Shown here: positions 42,895-51,577 of the stretch, piece after piece
How positions within the stretch are numbered: position 1 is the first letter of the stretch
Layout: each line of letters begins with the position of its first letter
Assembly: GCA_045538555.1 (NCBI GenBank)
Contig: JAZSRP010000016.1
Coordinates: 22,782-86,781, forward strand
Source: Coliplasma sp045538555
GTDB lineage: Bacteria; Bacillota; Clostridia; Oscillospirales; CAG-382
Length of the DNA: 64,000 nt
Reading direction: 5' to 3'
Made by a program: the position numbers and the translations under genes
Notes under the pieces: model-generated
Databases searched by the model: none
The model's input: only the letters and a program-made list of their open reading frames with translations
What the model was told of the DNA's origin: nothing

Positions 42895-45800
42895 ATGAAA
42901 AAAATTGTTTGTATACTTCTTGCGGTAATACTGACACTTCCCTTGGCGGTTTCGTGTTCAAAAAATAATGATCCTTCCGACAGCGCAGTGTATATTGATG
43001 GTATTTCTTTTACTGTCAGATCCAGTGACAACGTATTTCAGATCAAGCAGATCAACTCTGATCCTGTAGGAGAAAATATAGTTGTTTATACCCACGATTA
43101 TCTCATTGACGGAAAATATGCGATGCACGTGGGCGGAACGGCAGAGGAACGAACCTATATTTCGATCCGTGCGGCAGAACTTGACGGTGAAAAAGAATTT
43201 GATATCGTAAAAATTACCGACAACGGTGCAGAGGCGATTATTCCGTACAACGGGTTTGCACTTTCGGTGCCCAAAACCGCACTCGAATCCGTAAAAATCA
43301 GTGTTGGTCAGCTTATCAACCTCACGGGATATGAAAAACTCGAGCTGGTAGAGGAGCGCACCGATCTTGCCTCATTCTCTCCCGCAGGCGTTGGTGCATT
43401 GATCAGGCGTATCGGCATGGTTGATCCCAAAACCGCCTTTAAAGACGGAGTTATAACCTTTGTATCCGGCAAAACTGCCTATACAGCTCCTGCAGATTCT
43501 CTTGTTGCAGTTCTCAACAAAGTGACTACGTACGGGTATGAGGTTGTATCCATTGCCACCGGCGGTGATATTCAAAAAGGTACAATGGCGCTTATTTTCA
43601 GCGGTGAATACAACAAAGCATATGCAGAATCCTACGTAAAGGTGGGCGAAAAACTCATGTTTTCGGGTATTGAAAAGGCAAATGGGTACAGCGAGCTTCC
43701 CGTTGTCATCATCGATGGAGACGGGTATGAGATCCCCGACGCAAACGTAAACGCAGATTCTATCAGCGCTGATGGTGTGTACCTGTATACAAAGGATTTT
43801 TCAGAGATCGCAACTCCCGCTTTTGACGGCAACCGTGTGGACGTAGCCGTTGTTAGCGATAGAGTGGCATTTGTGTCCGAAAATACCGCCAGAACTCTGA
43901 TTCCTACCAGCGACGGATTTACACTTTCGTTTGTGGGATCCGAGCTGTCACAAAAAGCTCTTTTGCTTACGGTTGGCGAGGTTGTCCAAACTGCGTTGAT
44001 CGAGACAGAGATCATGCCGGAAAAATATCTCAACATCGACGGAAAGATTTTTTCGCTTGATTTTCTCAATGGATTCCGTCAGCCCGAGGGAGTTTCTGTG
44101 CTCTATACACCCGATTTTGGTGAAACCACAGGTACAAACGACTACGGAACCGAGATAGTTGTAGAGGATGGCAGGGTCATTTCGGTTTCTGTCAACAAGG
44201 GAAACAATGCTATTCCAAAAAATGGATTTGTTCTCAGCATCCACAAGGATCACGACTCTTTCTTTGAAGCATCTCGCGTGAAAGAGGGCGAGACAGCAAC
44301 ACTGTCTCTTACAGGCAGCGATTTTTCTGTTACGACGCTCAACTATGATGCTGTCAATGAAGTGAGAAAAGAAAATTTCCTTGTTGTATACCGCGGTCTG
44401 CCTTATACCGGCACCAATGTGTATGGTTATGAGATCATCGTTGATAAAAACGGCACTGTGATCGGTGATAGTATTCAGGGCAACAGCAAGATCCCCGAAG
44501 GCGGGTTTGTTTTGTCAGGTCACGGAACCAGCGCAGAAACGCTTCAGGGTGCCTATATGTTTGGCCAAAAGGTTATACTCAACGGTTCTGACAACGAGAT
44601 TGTCATTATCCGTACTCCCGACCTGAAGATAGGAAACGCGAAAGAGGATTTCAAACAGGCACTTTCGCTGTATGATGATGCAAAAAAACAGCTCAAGAAC
44701 CTTGATTACAAAAACCTTGATATTTCTTTTGAAAATCTTGAGGCACTTCTCACAGAAGCAAAGGATGCACTTTCGAAATACGATTTTGAGACAGCCATCA
44801 ACAACGCTGTCACAGTATCCGATACATGCGACACGCTTCTCTATTCTGTGATCGAGAGCAGGGGCGCAGAGAACCGTGCAATGTGGTACCGCTCCAACGA
44901 GAAGAGTGATGAGGAAGTAAGACAGACCATCAACAAGCTCAAGCTTCTCAATGTGAATGCGCTTTATATCGAGACGTGGTATGACGGATATTGTATCGGC
45001 CAGATCGATGTAGACGGAGTCAAGCAAAATGCCGTACACGATGGGTATGACGTGCTTGAGGGATTTATACGTATCGGCCACGAGAACGGTATTGAGGTTC
45101 ACGCATGGGTGGAGAACTTCTTTATTGGATATTATGATGGCTCACTGCAGCCCTCCAACCAGTTGCTTGTAGACTGGAGCGAAAAGATACTTATTGACAA
45201 AAAGGGCAGACATTATTTCTATTATTATGATGGATGCAATTTTGGGTTCCTAAATCCCTATGACAGGGAGTGCCGTGATTTTGTGCTTGAGATCTACAGA
45301 GAGCTTATCACAAAATACGATCTTGACGGACTGCATCTTGATTATATCAGATTTCCGGAGCTGAACTATCAAGAAGATGATTTTGGCTACAATGCCGATA
45401 TCATTGCGGCTTTTGCCAAAAAAACAGGTATAAAAACCGATCCCCGCACCTTTGCAAAGGGCTCATCGGAAAAAGAAAAATGGGATCAGTTCCGCCGTGA
45501 GATCATCACCTCTTTTGTTGAAGAAGTATATGAGATGGTCACCGACCTGGAGCCCGAGCTTTGGCTTTCTGCAGCCACATATCCCGACGTCAAGCTGGTG
45601 AGAACCACAATTTTCCAGGATGTTGCTACATGGGTAGAGAATGATTGGCTTGACGAGGTGTTCTCTATGTCTTATGGCGCTGACAACGTGTACGTCAAGG
45701 AAAACGCCGCCATGTATTCCGGAATATGCAAGGGACATTCCTTCTATTCCTCCGGAATTCAGGCATTTGCCGATACCGCACAGCTCAACTTTGCATATCA

Positions 45801-46257
45801 GCTAACAGAGGTGACACAGGCAGGCGCCGACGGTGTATCAGTGTTCTCATTGGGCAGCATCACTCCCAATACTTACCAAAACCAGATTGTGTACGGTGCG
45901 TTTCGCGCTCCCTCTGTGCAGGTAAACCGCTTCAACGAGACTGTCAAAGCACAGGCGGATTATGTGAAGGAACGAATAAACAACGTCTCACACTTCAACT
46001 CCGGATCTGGTGACGTATCCGCTCTGATCTTGCAGCTTGAGGCATTGTCTTCCGATGCCGCGGGCTATAAGCTTTCTGAGATGACATCAAAAGAAAAGAT
46101 CGCCTACGCAAGATCAGTTTCTGCGCAGCTTGACGATATCATCACCATTGCTGCCGAATGTTTTGGCACCGGCGGCTCATCCCCTGCAAAAGATCTGACA
46201 GACCTCAAGTACTGGCTGGATCTTTCTGCAAACAGATTGGAAACAAAACTTAAATAA
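42895..46257 (+). CDS. large lipoprotein with GHL10-type glycoside hydrolase domain
   Basis: A 1120-residue lipoprotein (signal peptide ending at AVSC, lipidated C21). The first about 580 residues are beta-rich and repetitive, with several 'I/D-x-x-G-F-x-L-S-x' blocks such as AIIPYNGFALSV, AIPKNGFVLSI and KIPEGGFVLSG. A helical stretch (about 585-655) leads into a GHL10/DUF187 (PF02638-like) TIM barrel (about 660-1010) with NALYIETWYDG, VHAWVENFF and DGLHLDYIRFPE. This fold acts on polysaccharides. It starts one base after the potD stop, so it belongs to the same operon. Confidence 0.9.
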   Translation: MKKIVCILLAVILTLPLAVSCSKNNDPSDSAVYIDGISFTVRSSDNVFQIKQINSDPVGENIVVYTHDYLIDGKYAMHVGGTAEERTYISIRAAELDGEKEFDIVKITDNGAEAIIPYNGFALSVPKTALESVKISVGQLINLTGYEKLELVEERTDLASFSPAGVGALIRRIGMVDPKTAFKDGVITFVSGKTAYTAPADSLVAVLNKVTTYGYEVVSIATGGDIQKGTMALIFSGEYNKAYAESYVKVGEKLMFSGIEKANGYSELPVVIIDGDGYEIPDANVNADSISADGVYLYTKDFSEIATPAFDGNRVDVAVVSDRVAFVSENTARTLIPTSDGFTLSFVGSELSQKALLLTVGEVVQTALIETEIMPEKYLNIDGKIFSLDFLNGFRQPEGVSVLYTPDFGETTGTNDYGTEIVVEDGRVISVSVNKGNNAIPKNGFVLSIHKDHDSFFEASRVKEGETATLSLTGSDFSVTTLNYDAVNEVRKENFLVVYRGLPYTGTNVYGYEIIVDKNGTVIGDSIQGNSKIPEGGFVLSGHGTSAETLQGAYMFGQKVILNGSDNEIVIIRTPDLKIGNAKEDFKQALSLYDDAKKQLKNLDYKNLDISFENLEALLTEAKDALSKYDFETAINNAVTVSDTCDTLLYSVIESRGAENRAMWYRSNEKSDEEVRQTINKLKLLNVNALYIETWYDGYCIGQIDVDGVKQNAVHDGYDVLEGFIRIGHENGIEVHAWVENFFIGYYDGSLQPSNQLLVDWSEKILIDKKGRHYFYYYDGCNFGFLNPYDRECRDFVLEIYRELITKYDLDGLHLDYIRFPELNYQEDDFGYNADIIAAFAKKTGIKTDPRTFAKGSSEKEKWDQFRREIITSFVEEVYEMVTDLEPELWLSAATYPDVKLVRTTIFQDVATWVENDWLDEVFSMSYGADNVYVKENAAMYSGICKGHSFYSSGIQAFADTAQLNFAYQLTEVTQAGADGVSVFSLGSITPNTYQNQIVYGAFRAPSVQVNRFNETVKAQADYVKERINNVSHFNSGSGDVSALILQLEALSSDAAGYKLSEMTSKEKIAYARSVSAQLDDIITIAAECFGTGGSSPAKDLTDLKYWLDLSANRLETKLK

Positions 46258-46264
46258 CAAATCA

Positions 46265-46294
46265 GAAAAAACGACTGCTCTGCAGTCGTTTTTT
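46265..46294 (+). terminator. intrinsic terminator of the pot-GHL10 operon
   Basis: ACGACTGC (46271-46278) pairs with GCAGTCGT (46282-46289), followed by TTTTTT, just after the GHL10 stop. Confidence 0.88.
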
Positions 46295-46512
46295 GTCAAA
46301 ATACTTCTTCGCTTTTAGTTTGCAACATCAACGATCCTCGCTGCGGAGACTGTCAACAAGGAGGCAGTGTATTCCTCTTTGGTTGCACCGCAATGATACA
46401 ACTGATATTTTTAAAAAAAGGAAAATAATACCTCTATCAAAAAAAAGCCGAAGCGTCAGCTTTGGCTTTTTTATTAAAAATCAAATGGAATGCGTTGGAA
46501 TTAAAAAATGTG
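46295..46512. other. non-coding gap with a second terminator-like hairpin
   Basis: AGCCGAAGC (46446-46454) can pair with GCTTTGGCT (46459-46467), with A-runs before and T-runs after; it probably terminates rsmA transcription on the minus strand. In 46300-46435 I see no gene or known RNA. Confidence 0.6.
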
Positions 46513-47334
46513 TCACAAAAACTTTTTCAGTTGATCTGAAATATCGGAAAAAGCTTTTATGTCCAGTTGTTCGCCTCTGATATCGTCTCTGTATCCGCAT
46601 GCTGTAATACAGGATGCAATATCCTGTTTTGAAGCAGAGGGAAAAGCAGAGTGGATGGCGTTTACCAGGGTTTTGCGACGTTGGCCAAAAGCGGCTTTTA
46701 TGACTGAAAAAAACAGTTTTTTGTCTACAGGAAATACCGTGGGCTCCTGTCTGATATCAAAGCGTATTACGGCACTGTCCACCTTTGGCTTTGGAGAAAA
46801 GCAGCCTGCCTTTACGGTAAAGAGCCGTTTCACCGTGGCATAATAATCGATAACGGCCGTAATTGCACCGTAATTGTCGCTGCCGCACTTTGAACAAAAT
46901 CTGTCTGCCACCTCTTTTTGAACCATCACCGTAACAGTTTTGAATCCATGTCCCCCCTCAAGAAGTGTCATGATGATCTCTGAGGTAATGTAATAGGGTA
47001 GGTTTGCACAAACGCACACCGACATTCCGTCAAATTCCTCGGCCATAAGCTTGGAAATATCGACGTCAAGGATATCGGCATTGATGACCTTGGCGTTTTT
47101 ATATTCTGCCAGATTTTTGTCCAGAATGGGTATCAGCTGGCTGTCGATCTCAACGGCAACCACTTTTTTTGCGATTTTGCTCAGCTCTTTTGTCAGGATG
47201 CCAAATCCGGGTCCTATCTCAATGACACCGTCAGCATCGGTGATGCCGCTCTCGGCAGCAATGCGTGCGGGAATGGCGGGATTTGTCAGGAAATTCTGAC
47301 CGTATTGCTTTTTTTTGCGAAAATTGTCAATCAT
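46513..47334 (-). CDS. rsmA: 16S rRNA (adenine1518/1519-N6)-dimethyltransferase RsmA
   Basis: A 273-residue KsgA-family methyltransferase of small-subunit assembly. It has KKQYGQNFLTNPAIPARI at the start, SAM motif VIEIGPGFGILTKEL (about 38-52), and the catalytic NLPYYIT (about 118-124). C-terminal helical domain SKPKVDSAVI-like segment reads SPKPKVDSAVIRF. Start overlaps the stop of the cupin-regulator gene by four bases. Confidence 0.96.
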   Translation of the reverse strand: MIDNFRKKKQYGQNFLTNPAIPARIAAESGITDADGVIEIGPGFGILTKELSKIAKKVVAVEIDSQLIPILDKNLAEYKNAKVINADILDVDISKLMAEEFDGMSVCVCANLPYYITSEIIMTLLEGGHGFKTVTVMVQKEVADRFCSKCGSDNYGAITAVIDYYATVKRLFTVKAGCFSPKPKVDSAVIRFDIRQEPTVFPVDKKLFFSVIKAAFGQRRKTLVNAIHSAFPSASKQDIASCITACGYRDDIRGEQLDIKAFSDISDQLKKFL

Positions 47335-47888
47335 TCTTTGTCAATGATGGTCAAGAATTTTGCAACACCGTTGATTGCAAACTGACCATGGGGGATGGAT
47401 GGCTTGAAATAAATTGAGTCACCCTCGTTGAGTTCAAAAGTTCTGTCACCAACGGTAATGCCTACCGTTCCCGAGAGAACGTAGTTGAATTCCTGACCGG
47501 AGTGAGATACCAGATCCGCCTTTTTGTCGGATGGGGTAATGGTGACGATCATGGGCTCCTTGTCTCTACCGATAAAATTGTGGGCAAGCGCTTCAAAAGA
47601 ATACCCCTCAAAACGCTCCACGCCGACCCCTTTGCCTTTGCGTGTGATACAGTACTCGGACATTCTGGGCGCTTCTCCCAAAAGTATCTCTGTCGGATCA
47701 ACTCCCAGTGCCGCTGCGGCAGAGTAAATGATGCTGATAGGTATATCTTTCTCACCGTTTTCGTACGTGAGATACTCATCAACTGCAAGACCTACCTTTG
47801 ATGCCACTTCTTCAACAGAGAGATCAAGAGCGTCTCTAAGATAAAATATTCTGTTTGCAATTTGCTTGATTTGCTCGTTTACACCCAT
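47331..47888 (-). CDS. XRE-family transcriptional regulator with C-terminal cupin domain
   Basis: A 185-residue regulator. An N-terminal helix-turn-helix (about 8-65; LSVEEVASKVGLAVDEYLTYENG) is joined to a small-molecule-binding cupin (about 110-182; HSGQEFNYVLSGTVGITVG and FKPSIPHGQFAIN). In Clostridia such XRE-cupin regulators often sit next to polyamine or amino-acid transport operons. Here it lies between an orphan binding lipoprotein (21 bases upstream) and rsmA, about 4.5 kb from potD. It could control either; the sequence does not decide. Confidence 0.88.
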   Translation of the reverse strand: MGVNEQIKQIANRIFYLRDALDLSVEEVASKVGLAVDEYLTYENGEKDIPISIIYSAAAALGVDPTEILLGEAPRMSEYCITRKGKGVGVERFEGYSFEALAHNFIGRDKEPMIVTITPSDKKADLVSHSGQEFNYVLSGTVGITVGDRTFELNEGDSIYFKPSIPHGQFAINGVAKFLTIIDKE

Positions 47889-47909
47889 GGTTTTCTCCTT
47901 ATGTTTGGG

Positions 47910-49403
47910 TTATGCGGCGTTTGCCTGATCTTCTTCCAAGATTTGTATCTGCTCAAGAATGTTGTCAATGCTGGTCTGAATAGTAGAGGAGTTCTCTTCT
48001 ATAGCGGAAGAAATACCGTTGTTTTCAGCGAGCAGCAGGTTTGTGTACATATAGAGCGAGCTGCCAAAATCATATACGGCTGCAGGATCCCAGATACGGT
48101 TGTTGAAGATGATATCAAGCATATCTTCGCTCTCTGCATCGGTCATTTTTTGGGATTTGATGGTTATGTCATAATATGCGGGCTGGAGCAGCTCCTGTCC
48201 ATAGTAGCCCATTGCTTCCAAAACGTATGAAACAAACTCAAGGTTTTCATCCTTTGTGGTGGAAGGAAGAGCGACAAACAAAGACCAATAAACAGTGGTG
48301 GGTGAGCAGTAGTTCTCCTGAACCTCATCATACTTGGGAAGAGGCAACACGCCGTACTGGAACTCAAGGTTTGACTCAGAGAGATTTTGAACGTATGCAA
48401 CTCTGTTTGGCTGGAACAGACCTCTGCCGGACTTGAACACCGTTGAGGCGTTATCAGGAATGGCGGGATAACCGAGAGAGTTCCATTCCTTCTCGGCAAG
48501 AACAGTGGTTATACCGTCAAGCAAAAAGTCGTACATTCCAAGGAATTTTGTTTTTGTGGGATCGTTGTCAATGTTAAGAACAAAGACGTCATCAGCATCC
48601 TTGCCGATCATTTTTTGGCCAAATCCCATCATCATTGCGATGCCGTCATAGGTCTGGGTGATGGCACCAAAAGTGCCTGTCTCGCCGGAGAGATTTGACA
48701 AACTCTTGTTGCCCTCGCTGACGGTTCTGCACAATTCGTACATATAGTCAAGCGTCCAACGGTCGCTCTTTACAACATCATACAGGGATTCTCCGTCAGG
48801 GAAGTACTTGTTGTACATGTCTTTGTTAAAAAATGTGACCCATGTGGAGCCCTTGTCGCTGACCAAAATGTCACCGGAAACAAAGAATACGTGATTTTTT
48901 ATAGAAAGGTCTCTGATGGAAGAATAATCCCACCAGGGGTTTTGCAGATTGAGGGAATCAATGTCAGCCAGATCATACAACAGGCCGTCAAGCGCGTATT
49001 TTGAAAGGTCCACAGCACTGTCAACGATGATGTCAAAATCGCAGGTGTCGGCAATAATGGCGTTTTTGATCGCATCTGCCTCGCCGGCCTTTTCAAAAGA
49101 AACCTTCACGTCAATGCCATATTCCTCAAGGAGTTTGGTGTATCTTTGATATGAAGCATCGTTTACGTAGCTGCCTGTGGATTCGTATGCGGCGATCTCC
49201 ACGTCGGAGTACGTATCGTGTCCCTCGCCGACTGTGGCAAACACGATCTCTCTGCCGTTCCAATTCTTCTTTTCAAGACCAAAAGGGGTCTTGTTGCTGT
49301 CTGTTTCGCCGGAAGTTGTTGTTTCTTCACTGCTTCCGCAGGCAAACAGGAGGGGGAGTATCATAAAAATCGAGAGTACAAGAACAAACAATTTTTTTGT
49401 CAT
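47910..49403 (-). CDS. extracellular solute-binding lipoprotein (orphan, paralog of 13231)
   Basis: A 497-residue lipoprotein. The signal peptide ends LLFAC (C22), then a Ser/Thr/Glu linker and a bilobed binding-type domain. It shares with the protein at 13231 the blocks DLADIDSLNLQNPWWD, VFFVSGDI, and a late GQ/YYDI...LDIIFNNRIWD.AAVYDFG segment. No permease is adjacent. Start at 49403 has GGAGGAAA upstream. Cotranscription with the cupin regulator and rsmA downstream is likely from the spacing. Confidence 0.8.
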   Translation of the reverse strand: MTKKLFVLVLSIFMILPLLFACGSSEETTTSGETDSNKTPFGLEKKNWNGREIVFATVGEGHDTYSDVEIAAYESTGSYVNDASYQRYTKLLEEYGIDVKVSFEKAGEADAIKNAIIADTCDFDIIVDSAVDLSKYALDGLLYDLADIDSLNLQNPWWDYSSIRDLSIKNHVFFVSGDILVSDKGSTWVTFFNKDMYNKYFPDGESLYDVVKSDRWTLDYMYELCRTVSEGNKSLSNLSGETGTFGAITQTYDGIAMMMGFGQKMIGKDADDVFVLNIDNDPTKTKFLGMYDFLLDGITTVLAEKEWNSLGYPAIPDNASTVFKSGRGLFQPNRVAYVQNLSESNLEFQYGVLPLPKYDEVQENYCSPTTVYWSLFVALPSTTKDENLEFVSYVLEAMGYYGQELLQPAYYDITIKSQKMTDAESEDMLDIIFNNRIWDPAAVYDFGSSLYMYTNLLLAENNGISSAIEENSSTIQTSIDNILEQIQILEEDQANAA

Positions 49404-49478
49404 AACATTTTCCTCCAAAACAATATAATTTATTATATCATCGCAGAAATGTTTCGTCAAGGGAAAAGAGCTCAAAAA

Positions 49479-50291
49479 TCAAAGCTTTTCTGTTGCTCCC
49501 GCATTGTATCTGAGATTGTCCAACACTGTTTTTTTTCCTCTGAATGAAAAAGCAAATGAGCGAAATTCTTCATCACACATATTGTTTATATAATCATGTG
49601 TTATGTTACTTACGCGTGAGTCTGCAAATGCTTTCAATGGAGATAGAGATGCACACTCATTGTGGGGGCATGCCAATTGGCAAATATCACATCCCCAAGA
49701 AATGCCGTTCTTCTTCAAAATTGCTCGCTCGTAGTCGGTTTTTTGCTTTTTTTGTGATACGCCCGACAAACAAAGGCAGGGGTCGATGCCTTTTTCAATT
49801 ATTGCGCCCGCTGGGCAAACAGAAATGCATTTTCCGCAGTTTTCACAAGATATGATGTCGGTTACTTTTTCGTTATACGGCGCATCGGTGACAATGCTTC
49901 CCAAAAATACAAAGCTTCCGTACACTTTGTCAATAAAAAGAGAGTTTCTTCCCAAAATTCCCAAACCGCACTTCAATGCAGCCAGCTTTTCGTTGATGGG
50001 GGAGTGATCGCAAAAACCCATGCATTGGTGTCCGCTTTTTTCGATCAAGATCGGAAGTATTCTGTCGTAGATCTCGCGCACCACCTTGTGATAGTCCTTT
50101 ATTCTTGCGTATTCTGAGATCCCGTCTGTTCCGATTTCTCTTGTGGTACGGTATGGGATACAAAATACTATCACGCTTTTTGCCCACTGCGGCATCAAGC
50201 GCCGGTTCAAAACATCGCAGTCGTTTACTGAAATTATTCCCACTCTTTGGATTTTTTCTGATTGAAAAAGTTTTTTTGCAATATCAATCAT
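49479..50291 (-). CDS. QueG-like iron-sulfur protein (short form)
   Basis: A 270-residue protein with the epoxyqueuosine-reductase-type N-terminal domain (about 1-145, with LAALKCGLGILGRNSLFID, the cobalamin-site region) and two 4Fe-4S motifs, CENCGKCISVCPAGAI (about 148-163) and CDICQLACPHN (about 197-207). Authentic QueG proteins are longer and often carry a HEAT-repeat tail, which is absent here. It may be a true short QueG or a related corrinoid iron-sulfur enzyme. GGAGG lies upstream of ATG. Confidence 0.82.
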   Translation of the reverse strand: MIDIAKKLFQSEKIQRVGIISVNDCDVLNRRLMPQWAKSVIVFCIPYRTTREIGTDGISEYARIKDYHKVVREIYDRILPILIEKSGHQCMGFCDHSPINEKLAALKCGLGILGRNSLFIDKVYGSFVFLGSIVTDAPYNEKVTDIISCENCGKCISVCPAGAIIEKGIDPCLCLSGVSQKKQKTDYERAILKKNGISWGCDICQLACPHNECASLSPLKAFADSRVSNITHDYINNMCDEEFRSFAFSFRGKKTVLDNLRYNAGATEKL

Positions 50292-50301
50292 ACAGACCTC
50301 C

Positions 50302-50335
50302 GAAAAAAAGCGGTTGCATTATTCTGCAACCGCTT
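50302..50335 (-). terminator. intrinsic terminator of rpsF-ssb-rpsR
   Basis: AAGCGGTTGCA (50309-50319) pairs with TGCAACCGCTT (50325-50335), and on the minus strand it is followed by a T-run. It separates rpsR from the QueG-like gene. Confidence 0.85.
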
Positions 50336-50346
50336 GCTTTGACAAT

Positions 50347-50682
50347 TTAGTCAGTAATATAAGGAATGAGTGCAAGGTGTCTTGCTCTCTTGACAGCGAT
50401 GGTGAGCTGTCTCTGGTGACGAGCGCAAGTGCCGGTCACTCTGCGGGGAAGAATCTTGCAGCGCTCAGAGAGGTTCTTGCGGATTCTGAGAGTATCTTTG
50501 TAGTCGATAAAATCGATCTTGTCAGCGCAAAAAGCACAGACTTTCTTTCTTCTCTTGTTGTTGCGGAAAGAGGGTCTGCCGCCATCGCGGGACTCACGAG
50601 CTTCTCTGGGCTCTCTGTTCTCCTGCTGCTCTGCAACGGGTGCAGCAACTTCCTCGGTGGAAACAATCTGTTCGTTATCCAA
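50347..50682 (-). CDS. rpsR: 30S ribosomal protein S18, extended N-terminus
   Basis: A 111-residue S18. The conserved core (about 45-111) has KKVCAFCADKIDFIDYKD, RKNLSERCKILPRRVTGTCARHQRQL and AVKRARHLALIPY. An acidic, low-complexity extension of about 40 residues (EEVAAPVAEQQENREPREAR) precedes it, making it longer than the usual 75-90. It is the last gene of the S6-SSB-S18 unit. Confidence 0.96.
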   Translation of the reverse strand: MDNEQIVSTEEVAAPVAEQQENREPREARESRDGGRPSFRNNKRRKKVCAFCADKIDFIDYKDTLRIRKNLSERCKILPRRVTGTCARHQRQLTIAVKRARHLALIPYITD

Positions 50683-50706
50683 TGTTCAAATCCTCCTTTT
50701 AGTTTC

Positions 50707-51141
50707 TTAGAAGGGCAGCTCGTCATCTGCGGAAAGATCCTCAAATCCCGAATCTGCCGCGGGTGAACTGTAGGTCGGTGCCTGTTGAGGCATCTGCTGG
50801 CCGTTGGGTGAATCGTTTGACTTGCGTTCCACAAACTGCACTTCCTCTGCAACAACCTCGGTTGCATAGCGCTTGTTATTGTTGTTGTCTACCCAAGAGC
50901 GGGTCTGCAACGAACCGCAAACAAGGATGGCCTTGCCTTTTGTGAAGAATCTGGAAACAAACTCTGCGGTCTGTCTCCATGCCACAACGTTGATAAAATC
51001 AGTCTGGGGCTGCTCTCCGGATCTGGTTGCGCGTCTGTTGACAGCAATGCAGAATGTGGTAACGGGGATGCCGTTTGTTGTGGTTTTGAGCTCGGGATTG
51101 GCAACAAGATTGCCAACCAGAATCACCTTGTTAAAAGCCAT
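50707..51141 (-). CDS. ssb: single-stranded DNA-binding protein
   Basis: A 144-residue SSB. The OB fold occupies about 1-105 (MAFNKVILVGNLVANPELK, DFINVVAWRQTAEF, KGKAILVCGSLQTRSW). A flexible Ser/Pro/Gln linker follows, and the acidic protein-interaction tip ends DDELPF. Lies between rpsF and rpsR, the standard arrangement. Normal length. Confidence 0.97.
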   Translation of the reverse strand: MAFNKVILVGNLVANPELKTTTNGIPVTTFCIAVNRRATRSGEQPQTDFINVVAWRQTAEFVSRFFTKGKAILVCGSLQTRSWVDNNNNKRYATEVVAEEVQFVERKSNDSPNGQQMPQQAPTYSSPAADSGFEDLSADDELPF

Positions 51142-51167
51142 TTGTGTGACCTACCTTTCGCAAATGA

Positions 51168-51464
51168 TTACTGCTCGCATCTGACGATGAGCGAACGAAG
51201 AATACCGTCGGTGATGTTGTACACACGGTCAAGCTCTGCGGGGAAGTCGGTCTTCGACGCAAATTTGACAAGAACGTAGTAACCCTCGGTAAGATCTTCG
51301 ATGGGGTACGCAAATCTTCTGGTCTTCCATTCATCAACCTTTTCGATCTCAGCGTTATCGCCGATGAGGCCGACAAACTTATCAACAATTGCTTTGACAC
51401 CCTCTTCACCGAGAGTATTGTTGACCACAAAGATTGTTTCGTACAATGCTTTCTGCTCCATCAT
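51168..51464 (-). CDS. rpsF: 30S ribosomal protein S6
   Basis: A 98-residue S6. The alpha/beta fold has YETIFVVNNTLGEEGVKAIV, the GRRRFAYPI-equivalent KTRRFAYPIEDLTEGYYVLV (S18 contact region), and the C-terminal DRVYNITDGILRSLIVR. First gene of the operon; AAGGAGGT precedes ATG. Confidence 0.97.
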   Translation of the reverse strand: MMEQKALYETIFVVNNTLGEEGVKAIVDKFVGLIGDNAEIEKVDEWKTRRFAYPIEDLTEGYYVLVKFASKTDFPAELDRVYNITDGILRSLIVRCEQ

Positions 51465-51477
51465 TTACACCTCCTTT

Positions 51478-51525
51478 TGGACTTTGACCCCGCATCGGGT
51501 GCGGAGTAAGGAGAAAACTAAAAGT
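51478..51525 (-). promoter_or_regulatory. structured rpsF leader, possible S6:S18 binding site
   Basis: The rpsF 5' leader contains two hairpins in tandem. One is GGAAAACT-ttt-AGTTTTCC-like, the other is CCGCA-cccga-TGCGG, whose loop contains the CCGATG-type sequence seen in S6:S18 autoregulatory leaders. I cannot check covariation, so this is a candidate only. Confidence 0.4.
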
Positions 51526-51541
51526 TTTCCATACATATATG

Positions 51542-51570
51542 ACTATAACACACAAAAGCGTGTTTGTCAA
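51542..51570 (-). promoter_or_regulatory. sigma-A promoter of rpsF-ssb-rpsR
   Basis: Minus-strand TTGACA (51570-51565) and TATAGT (51547-51542) with 17-base spacing, about 78 bases upstream of the rpsF start. Confidence 0.75.
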
Positions 51571-51577
51571 CAATTTT

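Noticed and set aside
46300..46435. A riboswitch or small RNA after the GHL10 operon
   Set aside because: No conserved riboswitch core or strong structure could be identified beyond the two terminator hairpins.
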